Origin: Candidatus Woesearchaeota archaeon
GTDB taxonomy: Archaea; Nanobdellota; Nanobdellia; Woesearchaeales; DSVV01
Direction: 5' to 3'
NCBI GenBank assembly: GCA_016935125.1
Contig: JAFGRM010000043.1
Span: forward strand, 1 to 38,593
Length of the DNA stretch: 38,593 bases
Within the stretch, counting starts at the first letter, position 1; each line of letters begins with the position of its first letter. The position numbers and the translations under genes were made by a program. Shown here in pieces: positions 26,083 to 33,590 of the stretch. The notes beneath the pieces were generated by a model, which worked only from the letters and a program-made list of their open reading frames with translations, had not been told where the DNA came from and made no database searches.

Positions 26083-26649
26083 TCATCTCTCCCCCAGATG
26101 CGTTATTATGTGCCCTGCTTCAGGCATGATAAGGTTTTCCATCGCAAGCCTGCATGCGCGTGGGCTGCCAGGAAGGCAGAAAACCGCCTTTTTGCCGACT
26201 ATACCTGCAGTCGCCCTGGAAAGATACGCTGCAGGGCCTATCGATGAGAAACTAAGCTGCATAAACAGCGGATTGAAGCCAGCAAGCTCTTTTTCAAACA
26301 ACGGCCTGACTGCCTCTATCGTCACGTCTGAGCCAGATATTCCTGTTCCGCCGTTTGTTATGACAACATCAATGTTTGGGTCCCTGCAAAATTTCTTGAC
26401 AATGCTCAGTATCATCCGCCTGTCGTCATGGACCACAACATGGAACAGTACGCTGTGCGCATCTGAACCTATCAACTCTTTTATGGCCTTTCCGCTCATG
26501 TCATCATCGATGGCCTTGCTGCTGGAAACAGTGACGACTGCAAAATTCAGCCTCATCTGCACTGCCCCCTTGTGTTCTCCTGTCGTATCAATATCTGCTT
26601 CTGGCTTTTTTTCTGGTGTAGTGTTTTTTTCCTGCGTTGCATTTATCAT
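26083..26649 (-). CDS. moaB: Molybdopterin adenylyltransferase, MoaB/MogA family
   Basis: This enzyme activates molybdopterin with ATP, giving MPT-AMP for MoeA. In the 188-residue protein the core begins at about residue 32 (MRLNFAVVTVSSSK) and has ITNGGTGISGSDVTIEAVRP, the MPT-binding loop, and a late FCLPGSPRACRLAM. The first 31 residues (MINATQEKNTTPEKKPE...) are an extra hydrophilic tail. GAGGT 7 nt before the ATG at 26649 supports this longer start. The first residues (MINAT) are the same as those of MoaA in this operon. The gene follows moaC by 52 nt. Confidence 0.94.
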   Translation of the reverse strand: MINATQEKNTTPEKKPEADIDTTGEHKGAVQMRLNFAVVTVSSSKAIDDDMSGKAIKELIGSDAHSVLFHVVVHDDRRMILSIVKKFCRDPNIDVVITNGGTGISGSDVTIEAVRPLFEKELAGFNPLFMQLSFSSIGPAAYLSRATAGIVGKKAVFCLPGSPRACRLAMENLIMPEAGHIITHLGER

Positions 26650-26701
26650 GATTCTTACCTCACTGCATCTCTCATTATATTAACTTGCTATGTTAGCCAA
26701 C

Positions 26702-27136
26702 TCACAGTCTCTTTGCCTTTTCCTTTACTCTTATCCCTGAAATCATAGTGTTCGGATACTGGCCGTCTGCGTCTTTTTCAAGATACTTTACCATGTCCCA
26801 TACTGTAGCAAGGGCAGCAGCAACACCCACCAGCGCCTCCATCTCAACACCTGTCTTTGCTGTCGCAGCAACCCTGAGCTTTGCATAAACCTCATCTGAG
26901 CCCACCTTGAACTCACAAGAAACATCCTCAACAGCTATCTGGTGGCAGTGCGGGATAAGCTCAGGTGTCTTTTTTACTGCAAGGATCGCCGCAATCTCTG
27001 CTGCAGCCAGCGGATCGCCTTTCTTAACATCGCCTGACAAGATAAGGTCTACAGTATCCCTGCCAAGTGTGATCTTCCCTTCTGCAACAGCTGTCCTCAG
27101 GACAGGCTTTTTCCCTGATACATCAGCCATACCCAT
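26702..27136 (-). CDS. moaC: Cyclic pyranopterin monophosphate synthase
   Basis: MoaC converts 3',8-cyclo-7,8-dihydro-GTP, the MoaA product, into cyclic pyranopterin monophosphate. The 144-residue protein carries DVSGKKPVLRTAVAEGKI, the active-site LIPHCHQI, and TGVEMEALVGVAAALATVWDM, all typical. It forms hexamers in the cytoplasm. The frame is open from 27199, but family members start at the equivalent of MGMADVSGK, and GAGGG 6 nt before the ATG at 27136 decides the start. It overlaps the end of moaA by 14 nt, so translation is coupled. Confidence 0.95.
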   Translation of the reverse strand: MGMADVSGKKPVLRTAVAEGKITLGRDTVDLILSGDVKKGDPLAAAEIAAILAVKKTPELIPHCHQIAVEDVSCEFKVGSDEVYAKLRVAATAKTGVEMEALVGVAAALATVWDMVKYLEKDADGQYPNTMISGIRVKEKAKRL

Positions 27137-28175
27137 ATTTATCCCTCGCCTTGACCGCTTTTGCCAGCGCACAAGCTCCCTTAAACTCAAATACCTCATC
27201 CTTTCTCATAAGGCATGGCATAATCCTGCCATGGCAGTCTATCCTGACCTTATTGCATCTGCTGCAGAAATCTGGACTCGGCCTCACCACCTCTACAAAT
27301 ATGCCGTCCATGTAATATCTCATCCTTCCCTGCATAGCCCTTTTTCTAACAGACTCTGATCTCTGCCTAAGCTCATCCTCAATATCCATTAGAGGATAAA
27401 AATAGCTCTCAAAGATACCCATGTCACCTAACCTCACAAGCTCTATCAGCTGGAGGTTGATGCCTTTAGCTGCGCAAAAATCTATCATCGGCCAGATCTC
27501 GCCATCATTTATGCCTCTTAACACGACCATGTTGAGCTTTACCTGAAGTCCTGCACGGACTGATTCAAGCATGCCTTTTTCAAGGCGTACTGCATTTTTC
27601 GGAAGCTGGCTGCTAAGCGTAAGCGTATCACAGCCTATGTTGACGTGATTTAGCCCTGCATCTGCAAGCTCGCATGCGCAGGAATGAAGCAATGTGCCGT
27701 TTGTAGTCAGGCCTATGTCTTCATAACCGAGCATGTCCGCATACCTGACTATCTCTGCAATATCTTTCCTTAGAAGGGGCTCGCCGCCAGTAAGCTTAAG
27801 CGAGCTGATGCCTGCCTTTTTTGATTCTGAAAGGATCTCAAACACCTTTTCTGTGCTGACCTCATGCATGTTTCCGGCATCTCCTGTAGTATCCTGTGTA
27901 TTCCCTTCCTTATGGCAATAGAAGCAGTCAAGGTTGCACCTTTTAGTCAGGGAAAGCCTTAGATGGTCCACATGCCTTCCTACTGCATCGATCATCTTTG
28001 CATCTGTCATCGTTGCATCTGTCATCGTTGCATCTGTTATCGTTGCATCTGTTATCGTTGCATCTGTCATCGTTGCATCTGTCATCGTTGCATCTGTTAT
28101 CGTTGCATCTGTTATCGTTGCATCTGTTATCGTTGCATCTGTTATCGTTGCATCTGTCATCGTTGCATTGATCAT
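27123..28175 (-). CDS. moaA: GTP 3',8-cyclase with pentapeptide-repeat N-terminus
   Basis: MoaA is the radical SAM enzyme that starts cofactor synthesis from GTP. The 350-residue protein has CX3CX2C at Cys80, Cys84 and Cys87 (CNLDCFYC), LTGGEPLLR, and the C-terminal second-cluster motif CX2CX13C (CSRCNKVRIDCHGRIMPC). Residues 1-65 are 13 units of (M/I)TDAT, not known in the family; the usual start would be about MIDAVGRHVDHLRLSL. The ATG at 28175 overlaps the stop of the ModE-like gene (ATGA), which argues that the repeat is translated. ATG codons in several units could also serve as starts. The protein ends GYG, not the usual C-terminal Gly-Gly. Confidence 0.95.
   Translation of the reverse strand: MINATMTDATITDATITDATITDATITDATMTDATMTDATITDATITDATMTDATMTDAKMIDAVGRHVDHLRLSLTKRCNLDCFYCHKEGNTQDTTGDAGNMHEVSTEKVFEILSESKKAGISSLKLTGGEPLLRKDIAEIVRYADMLGYEDIGLTTNGTLLHSCACELADAGLNHVNIGCDTLTLSSQLPKNAVRLEKGMLESVRAGLQVKLNMVVLRGINDGEIWPMIDFCAAKGINLQLIELVRLGDMGIFESYFYPLMDIEDELRQRSESVRKRAMQGRMRYYMDGIFVEVVRPSPDFCSRCNKVRIDCHGRIMPCLMRKDEVFEFKGACALAKAVKARDKYGYG
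27981..28175. repeat. Thirteen 15-bp tandem repeats inside moaA
   Basis: On the coding strand the unit is ATG/ATA ACA GAT GCA ACG. Thirteen units occupy 195 bp, and only the outermost ones are degenerate. Because the unit is five codons long, gain or loss of copies keeps the frame. Units differ mainly in whether the first codon is ATG or ATA. Confidence 0.95.
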
Positions 28176-28534
28176 TTTATGCTCACAACCGCATCTTCAT
28201 ATTTTTTTAACAGCTCTTTTCCAAATGGGTTAAGCGTTGTACTGCCGCCTGCGTCTTTCCCGCCTTTTGAGGTCACTATTATCTTTTGCTTCAGCCTGGA
28301 CTCGATCCTCTTTATGTAGTTATATGCTGTCTTGTATGAAAGCCCGCACGCTTCTGCGCTCTTCTTAAGCGAGCCAGTCTGATCTATGCATCTTAAAAGC
28401 ATGTATCTGCCCTTGCCTAGAAGTGGTCTCCCCATATAATCCAGCCATATCTTATATTTATAGCCAACATTCTTCAGTTTGGCTGGTTTCAGTTCAAGGC
28501 TGTCCTGTCCTTTATAATCAATCCTTATTCCCAT
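28172..28534 (-). CDS. ModE-like winged-helix regulator
   Basis: This 120-residue protein is a LysR-like winged helix as found in the N-terminal part of the molybdate regulator ModE: GKGRYMLLRCIDQTGSLKKSAEACGLSYKTAYNYIKRIE, then a basic KGGKDAGGSTTLNPFGKELLKKYE wing. The molbindin (TOBE) sensor domain of full ModE is absent, so it may sense nothing itself or use a separate partner. It heads the cofactor operon, with its stop overlapping the moaA start. A TATA-like ATTTAAAT 29 nt upstream sits inside an inverted repeat, suggesting self-control. Confidence 0.9.
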   Translation of the reverse strand: MGIRIDYKGQDSLELKPAKLKNVGYKYKIWLDYMGRPLLGKGRYMLLRCIDQTGSLKKSAEACGLSYKTAYNYIKRIESRLKQKIIVTSKGGKDAGGSTTLNPFGKELLKKYEDAVVSIK

Positions 28535-28547
28535 CCCTAAAAGATGC

Positions 28548-28577
28548 TACCGATATGTATTTAAATTCTTTTCGGTA
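28548..28577. promoter_or_regulatory. Inverted repeat over the cofactor-operon promoter (candidate operator)
   Basis: TACCGA (28548-28553) and TCGGTA (28572-28577) are complementary and flank 18 bp that contain the TATA-like ATTTAAAT (28559-28566). The box is about 28 nt before the ModE-like ATG. A dimer on this site would block TBP. The bases TACCGATA resemble half of the E. coli ModE site only loosely. Confidence 0.6.
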
Positions 28578-28632
28578 ATAACAAAGAACAAACAAGAACA
28601 AAGAATAAACAAGAACAAAGAACAAATAAGAA
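28578..28632. repeat. Degenerate tandem repeats of about 17 bp
   Basis: About three units of the type AACAAGAACAAAGAATA lie between the divergent ModE-like and voltage-sensor genes. They precede the TATA-like AATTTATATAG (about 28636-28646). Confidence 0.7.
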
Positions 28633-28716
28633 GTAAATTTATATAGAAGTTAGATTATAATTATACAAGAGATAGGCAAATAGCAGTAAAATTATAGGGA
28701 AAAAAGGGGTTTAACA

Positions 28717-29238
28717 ATGGTCAAGTACGCTGAAAACTGGTTTGAAAGCCTTATAAACAAGCTTGTCCTGATCTCGCTTCTCGTGATAATCGCACAGCTT
28801 GTGCTTGAACTGGGATTCAAGATAGAATTCACAAAGAGCTATACCCTGATCAGCGATTCTATAATAAACAGCATCTTTATAATAGATCTTGTGCACATAT
28901 ACCGAAAAAAGGATTCTGTAAAGACATTTTTAACCCAAAACTGGCTTGATATAATAGCATGTATCCCGCTAAATTCCCTGTTTAGGGCTGTAAAACTTGT
29001 CAGGATCGCCAGAGTTGCGAAGATAGTCGCAAGACAGGGAAAAGCAACAAAGCTTCTCCCTACAGCAACAAAACTCAAAAGATTCTCTCTAGTGCATACG
29101 ACAAAGCTGTTCTCAAAGGAGACCGAGGTTGACATGCATATTGACTTTACAAAGGACAAGATCATTGACCTTAAGCTCTCAAAGCTTGATCATGAGATGA
29201 ACAAGATATACAACATAATCAACAATTACAGGTATTAA
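28717..29238 (+). CDS. Stand-alone voltage-sensor-like membrane protein
   Basis: The 173-residue protein resembles helices S1-S4 of voltage-gated channels. S1 is about 14-33, S2 about 43-63 with Asp57, S3 about 74-85 with Asp78 in NWLDIIACIP, and S4 carries positive residues at Arg90, Lys93, Arg96, Arg99, Lys102 and Arg106, mostly every third position. No pore helices or selectivity filter follow. Residues 107-173 are a basic linker and a short helical cytoplasmic tail. AGGGGT lies 7 nt before the ATG. It shares an operon with the coiled-coil gene 6 nt downstream. It may be a proton channel or voltage sensor coupled to that partner, which is inference. Confidence 0.75.
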   Translation: MVKYAENWFESLINKLVLISLLVIIAQLVLELGFKIEFTKSYTLISDSIINSIFIIDLVHIYRKKDSVKTFLTQNWLDIIACIPLNSLFRAVKLVRIARVAKIVARQGKATKLLPTATKLKRFSLVHTTKLFSKETEVDMHIDFTKDKIIDLKLSKLDHEMNKIYNIINNYRY

Positions 29239-29244
29239 GGCAAT

Positions 29245-30357
29245 ATGACCCAAGAGATAATTACAGGCGTCGACAAGCTGGTCCAGATAATCGATACTGC
29301 AGGAGGCAGGATCAGCCTAAAGGATGCTATGAAGCAGATGAACGTCTCAAAGCAGCTCATAGAAGAATGGGCAAATACCCTTGAGGAATCAAAGAGCATC
29401 TGCATCGAGTACAAGCTCTTCAACACATACCTAGTTAGGGGTGTGAGCAAAACCGAGCTGTTGAAGAAAGCAAAGGACCTTACATTAAAAGAAGAGGCGT
29501 TTGAACAGAACCTACAGGTAAACATCAGGGATTTTGAGTCAGAATCAGAAGGCCTCAAGGACATAGAAAAAGAGTTCGATGTCCTGGGCGATGAGCTGAA
29601 GAAAAAGCGCAGCGCAATAGAGCAGGAGCTCAAGCACCTCTATGAGTTCGACAAGCTCAACAAGACATTTGAAGAGGAGCTTGCGAATGTTGACAAGAGG
29701 TCAAAAGTCTATATAAAAGATATAGAAAAAGAGATCAACGACAAGAAGAACGAGTACAGCAGGCTCCTGTCTTTGATCGACAAGGAAGCCCACGAAGTCG
29801 ATGAGAAAAGCAAGAGGCTCAACGAGTTCTTGACAAAAGCCGAGCTGCTGAACAAGGAGATAAACGACTCAAAGAAAAGGATCTCAGAACTCCAGGCTGC
29901 AACAAAGAACATAAAGCCGATAATAAAGAACCTTGAGTCCAGCACGGTAAAGACGCTCTTAAAGGCACAGGAAGATGCTGTGAAGAGGATCTCTGACAAA
30001 CAGAAGGCCTTTTTGAACGAGATAATGATCAAGAGAAGGTTCATGAAGATAGGGCTAAAAGAGAACCAGATGATAAAGCAGAAGATAGATCATTTCTTCG
30101 CAAAACAAAAGCAGCTTGAGAACAGGTTCAACAGGCTAAAGGACGAGAAGGCAGCAATCTCTAAAGAGCTTAACGATATCATGAAGCTTGCAGACGAGTA
30201 CAAGGTCATTGCAAAGAGAAAGGACGTCACAAAAGAATTCAGCAATCTCCAGGAACGCTCCCAGCAGCTCAACGCAAGAAGAGCAAGATTCAGGCACGAT
30301 ATGAGTGAGATGAGAACATCAGTCAAGGGAAAGAAGGCAAAAAACAAGAAAAGGTAA
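29245..30357 (+). CDS. Winged-helix plus long coiled-coil protein
   Basis: This 370-residue protein has a winged-helix-like N-terminus (about 5-70, DKLVQIIDTAGGRISLKDAM and VSKQLIEEWANTLEE) followed by about 270 residues of continuous coiled coil, rich in Glu, Lys and Leu, and a Lys/Arg tail (KGKKAKNKKR). There is no ATPase head, so it is not an SMC protein. The wing suggests DNA or protein binding. AAGG precedes the ATG and the gene begins 6 nt after the voltage-sensor-like gene. Coupling of a membrane sensor to a rod-like cytoplasmic protein is the notable context. Confidence 0.8.
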   Translation: MTQEIITGVDKLVQIIDTAGGRISLKDAMKQMNVSKQLIEEWANTLEESKSICIEYKLFNTYLVRGVSKTELLKKAKDLTLKEEAFEQNLQVNIRDFESESEGLKDIEKEFDVLGDELKKKRSAIEQELKHLYEFDKLNKTFEEELANVDKRSKVYIKDIEKEINDKKNEYSRLLSLIDKEAHEVDEKSKRLNEFLTKAELLNKEINDSKKRISELQAATKNIKPIIKNLESSTVKTLLKAQEDAVKRISDKQKAFLNEIMIKRRFMKIGLKENQMIKQKIDHFFAKQKQLENRFNRLKDEKAAISKELNDIMKLADEYKVIAKRKDVTKEFSNLQERSQQLNARRARFRHDMSEMRTSVKGKKAKNKKR

Positions 30358-30499
30358 AGGCAACATAACTGCCACATTCTCTTATCACTATCCATTCCTT
30401 GACCCCTTAAAATTTCTAATGTTGGACATCATATAAAACCAAAAGAATTATAACCATTAATGCCAATTCCCATATGGAAAAGAGGAACAGGCATACAAC

Positions 30500-31171
30500 A
30501 TGGGCCCAAAAACCAAAAAACAGAAAGAAAAAGAGGTCATCCTTGTGATCTGTGCGCATAATGACGACCATATACTTGGCGCTGGCGGCACTATTGCAAA
30601 ATACATAAAGGAAGGCAAGGATGTCATAGTGGTTATATTCTCGTACGGCGAGACATCTCATATGTGGCTCAAGAGAAAAGAAGCAGTCAAGATGAGGGTC
30701 AAGGAATCACACAGGGCTGACAAGATATTCGGCGTCAACAAGACCTATTATTACGGGCTTGCAGAAGGGAAGTTTGAAGAAGAGTTCGAAAAGAGGGACC
30801 TGAATAAGAGGCTGAACGCGCTAATAAAGATTCTGCGGCCAATAAAGATATTCACGCATTCGCTCGATGACCCCCACCCAGACCACAGAGCGGTCTACAA
30901 CATCCTCAACAGGACAATGGATAGGACCAACTACAGGTGCGATGTCTATTCATTTGACATATGGAACCCATTCAACATAAGGAAAAGGAACAGCCCGAAA
31001 CTTGTTGTTGACATAACTGATACCTATAAGCTGAAGATCAGGGCATTCAGCCTGCACAAGAGCCAGTGGATGACCAAGATCATCATGATGCCGCTCACTT
31101 ACATCAGGGCTTTTGCAAACGGGCTAAACAGCGAGGTAAAATACGCAGAGGTGTTCTACAAGCTAAGATGA
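30500..31171 (+). CDS. PIG-L/LmbE family zinc deacetylase
   Basis: This 223-residue protein has the family metal site: AHNDDHILGAGGTIAKY (His-x-Asp-Asp near residues 20-23) and HPDHRAVYN, whose His binds the zinc. These enzymes remove acetyl groups from N-acetylglucosamine units in glycolipids or thiol cofactors. The Lys-rich N-terminus has no signal peptide, so it is cytoplasmic. The stop overlaps the start of a GT4 glycosyltransferase (ATGA). A TATA-like CATATAAAA (about 30429-30437) lies upstream. Confidence 0.92.
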   Translation: MGPKTKKQKEKEVILVICAHNDDHILGAGGTIAKYIKEGKDVIVVIFSYGETSHMWLKRKEAVKMRVKESHRADKIFGVNKTYYYGLAEGKFEEEFEKRDLNKRLNALIKILRPIKIFTHSLDDPHPDHRAVYNILNRTMDRTNYRCDVYSFDIWNPFNIRKRNSPKLVVDITDTYKLKIRAFSLHKSQWMTKIIMMPLTYIRAFANGLNSEVKYAEVFYKLR

Positions 31172-32334
31172 AAAGAGAGAGGGATGAAAAAGGAAGTATG
31201 GAAAACAAGGAAGACAGGAAAAAAAGGATCCTCATCGCGACTGACGGCTTTCTTCCGAGATGGGATGGGATAGTCAGGTTCCTGCTTGAGATAGTCCCAA
31301 GGCTAAAGGAAAGATATGATATCAAGATAGCTGCACCGACATTTGAAGGGGAATACAGAAACCCACTCGACGTCGATGTGTTAAGGTTCAGGCAGCTTAG
31401 GCTCAGGTTCGGTGACATCTATTTCAGCTTTGTCCGTGCAAAGGACCTTGAAGAAAGTGTCTTGTGGGCAGACATTGTCTTTGTCCAGTCGCTAGGCACG
31501 ATAGGCATGGCGGCGATCAATGCAGCACACAAAAAAAAGCCTATCATCGCATTCACGCACCTGATCGAATGGGACATATCGACAAAAAGCCTCAAGAGGT
31601 TCAAAAGGATAGTCAATGCCCTGACAAAAGCTATCGCAAAGAGGTACTACAACAGATGCGACCTGCTCATCCATCCAACAGAAGAGGTAAAGGAGATATT
31701 CTGGAAGAACAGGATACATAAGAAGAGTGAGGTCGTTGTCCTTGGCACAGACACTAAAAAGTTCAGGCCTGCTGCTGACAAGGATGCTGCAAAAGAAAGG
31801 CTGAACTTAAACCCAAAGCATCTGGTAATAGGCTATCACGGCAGGATAGGTAGGGAAAAGGACCTCCTTACATTATACCGCGCGTTCAGGAAGCTTGAGA
31901 AGAGCAATGAGAACATCCGCCTCCTTATCGTCGGAAAAGGCGTAAAGGAGCAGGAGAGGATGTTCAGCTCAGACAGGAACATAATCCTACCAGGATCAAA
32001 GCTTGATGTTGTGCCATACCTACAGGCGATGGACATCTATGTCCTGCCGTCCCTTACAGAGACTACATCCCTTGGCACGATGGAAGCGATGTCGTGTGAG
32101 CTTGCAGTCATAACGACAAAAGTAGGATATATAAAAGAGTATATAGAAGAAAGGGAAAACGGGATGCTATTCCCGTTCGGAAACTCTATGAGGCTCGCAA
32201 TGAAGATCCAGCTTCTTATCGACAACCCAGAGCTCAGGCAAAGGCTTGGCAAGAACGCACGCATAACAATCCAGAACAGGTTTAACTGGGAAAAGACTGC
32301 TGAAGAGCTGACAGAGATCATAGGAAGATACTAA
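31168..32334 (+). CDS. GT4-family glycosyltransferase
   Basis: The 388-residue protein has a GT-B fold. The acceptor half starts RILIATDGFLPRWDGIVRF; the donor half starts YHGRIGREKDLLTLYRAF and has the EX7E motif ETTSLGTME that holds the nucleotide sugar. C-terminal RFNWEKTAEELTEI is also typical of GT4. Retaining transferases of this type often use UDP-GlcNAc or GDP-Man. The frame is open from 31066, but the ATG at 31168 overlaps the deacetylase stop and is preferred; 31198 is possible. The pair suggests stepwise building of a de-N-acetylated glycolipid, as with PIG-A/PIG-L or BshA/BshB. Confidence 0.92.
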   Translation: MKRERDEKGSMENKEDRKKRILIATDGFLPRWDGIVRFLLEIVPRLKERYDIKIAAPTFEGEYRNPLDVDVLRFRQLRLRFGDIYFSFVRAKDLEESVLWADIVFVQSLGTIGMAAINAAHKKKPIIAFTHLIEWDISTKSLKRFKRIVNALTKAIAKRYYNRCDLLIHPTEEVKEIFWKNRIHKKSEVVVLGTDTKKFRPAADKDAAKERLNLNPKHLVIGYHGRIGREKDLLTLYRAFRKLEKSNENIRLLIVGKGVKEQERMFSSDRNIILPGSKLDVVPYLQAMDIYVLPSLTETTSLGTMEAMSCELAVITTKVGYIKEYIEERENGMLFPFGNSMRLAMKIQLLIDNPELRQRLGKNARITIQNRFNWEKTAEELTEIIGRY

Positions 32335-32449
32335 GGCAGAACAGACACAGATATAAAAAACATCCAACCATAAAAACAGAAGGCCAATGGGTGATTTAAG
32401 AGATTAAAGAAATATCTGCATCAACGATCATAACCATGAAGGCCTCAGG

Positions 32450-33058
32450 TCATTTTTTCTTAAAAGACACCCTGCTGTCAAGCGACTTGCTTATCACAAT
32501 ATCCTCAACACTGCTGCTGAATACAAGAGGCATGTCACACCCCTCTGGATTCATAAAGGACATCTGCTTGTCTTCAGTGTAATGCTTGCATACTGCATTC
32601 TCGCAGTTGATATACTCAAACGGTTTTGCAACCCTGTATATCCAGCTTATCTTCTGGGCACTGCAAAGGCAGATGCAGGGCTCATCCATGGGGCAATGGA
32701 TGACATCGCGCGTTATCTGAAGCTTGATAGTCCTTGGAAACATGGGTTCTCTGCATTCGCCTTCAAGGGTGCGGACGCCGGGGTTAAAGCCTACAACCAC
32801 ATAATCGCTGCTCAGCTGAAGATTTAGTTCTGTAGACTCACCTGTCTTCAGGCTTTCAACAGAAGAGTAAAATTCCATGAAGCCTTTCATCACACCACCC
32901 TCTTTTTCTCGGTCTATGAAGACATCAAAAAGCCCGCTTATAAAGGCGCTTATCGCAAGCAGGGCCATGACCGCAAGAACAAGCCCTATTACAGTATTAA
33001 GGCTAAGGCTCATGTCCCCTCTTTTCTCTCTGCTGCTTTTCTCTATGCTACACATCAT
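32450..33058 (-). CDS. Pilin-like secreted protein, Cys-rich
   Basis: The roughly 202-residue protein has a class III-like signal, REKRGDMSLSLNTVIGLVLA, with one helix (about 20-41), then a mostly beta ectodomain with eight or more Cys (HCPMDEPCICLC). I prefer the ATG ATG at 33058/33055, with AAGG upstream, over the frame opening at 33103. It is the last gene of a ten-gene minus-strand series of such proteins. Role is not known; a minor pilin or cell-surface protein is the best reading. Confidence 0.78.
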   Translation of the reverse strand: MMCSIEKSSREKRGDMSLSLNTVIGLVLAVMALLAISAFISGLFDVFIDREKEGGVMKGFMEFYSSVESLKTGESTELNLQLSSDYVVVGFNPGVRTLEGECREPMFPRTIKLQITRDVIHCPMDEPCICLCSAQKISWIYRVAKPFEYINCENAVCKHYTEDKQMSFMNPEGCDMPLVFSSSVEDIVISKSLDSRVSFKKK

Positions 33059-33109
33059 AAAATACCTTGCTATACCTTTGTACCTTGCTTCACCTTGCTT
33101 CAAATCATA

Positions 33110-33195
33110 GGCAATTACAAATTACAGGTTATATAGTTGGCAATAACATTTAACCAGTTGTATCATTGGCAATAGCAGTTTATATTACAGGCAAC
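33110..33195. repeat. Degenerate GGCAAT-type repeats
   Basis: Short units such as AGGCAATTACAAATTACAGG, TTGGCAATAACA and TTGGCAATAGCA recur through the gap between two pilin-like genes. The period is irregular (about 25-30 bp). Confidence 0.5.
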
Positions 33196-33200
33196 AACAG

Positions 33201-33500
33201 TCAATCCTCGCTGTCATCACCCTTGCCATAATATTTTTCAGGATCGTTGTCGTCGCTGTCACATACGATCGTCTTTCCATCTACTGTTATTGTAGCCTTT
33301 TTGTAGCCGTCATTGTCAACATCTGTGTCATCAGCTGTTGCCATGCACTTGTTCTTGATAGTAATGTCATTGTTTATCAGCCCTATGCTTCCCATGAACT
33401 TTGAAAAGACCCCACCTGATATGAACATCAATATCAGGAGTGTTGCTAAGGCAAGGACAGCCATGATTATAAACCAGTTTACCTCAGCTTTTTTCCCCAT
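33201..33500 (-). CDS. Small pilin-like protein with Asp-rich Ca-loop motifs
   Basis: The 99-residue protein starts MGKKAEVNWFIIMAVLALAT, a basic head and one helix (about 9-30). The ectodomain has DTDVDNDGYKKA and CDSDDNDPEKYYG, which look like the Asp-x-Asp-x-Asp/Asn-Gly calcium loops of thrombospondin type 3 or dockerin repeats, plus two Cys. AGAGGT lies before the ATG. Calcium-dependent folding outside the cell is inferred. Confidence 0.78.
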   Translation of the reverse strand: MGKKAEVNWFIIMAVLALATLLILMFISGGVFSKFMGSIGLINNDITIKNKCMATADDTDVDNDGYKKATITVDGKTIVCDSDDNDPEKYYGKGDDSED

Positions 33501-33515
33501 CTTTTACCTCTGTTG

Positions 33516-33590
33516 ATCTTACTCCAACCAATCTTAGTGTAATTTATCTTAGTGTAATTTATCTTGCTGTGATTGATCTTATCGTAACTA
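33516..33590. repeat. Five 15-bp tandem repeats
   Basis: Units begin at 33516, 33531, 33546, 33561 and 33576, all starting ATCTT; the second and third are identical (ATCTTAGTGTAATTT). The last two units run into the end of the neighbouring pilin-like gene and encode its final residues. The 15-bp period matches the moaA repeat. Confidence 0.9.

Noticed and set aside
27981-28175. CRISPR-like array at the start of moaA
   Set aside because: Units are contiguous 15-bp repeats with no spacers, read in frame with moaA.
27934-28233. Plus-strand frame of repeated VIVAS residues
   Set aside because: It is the antisense reading of the moaA repeat, with no ribosome binding site or promoter.
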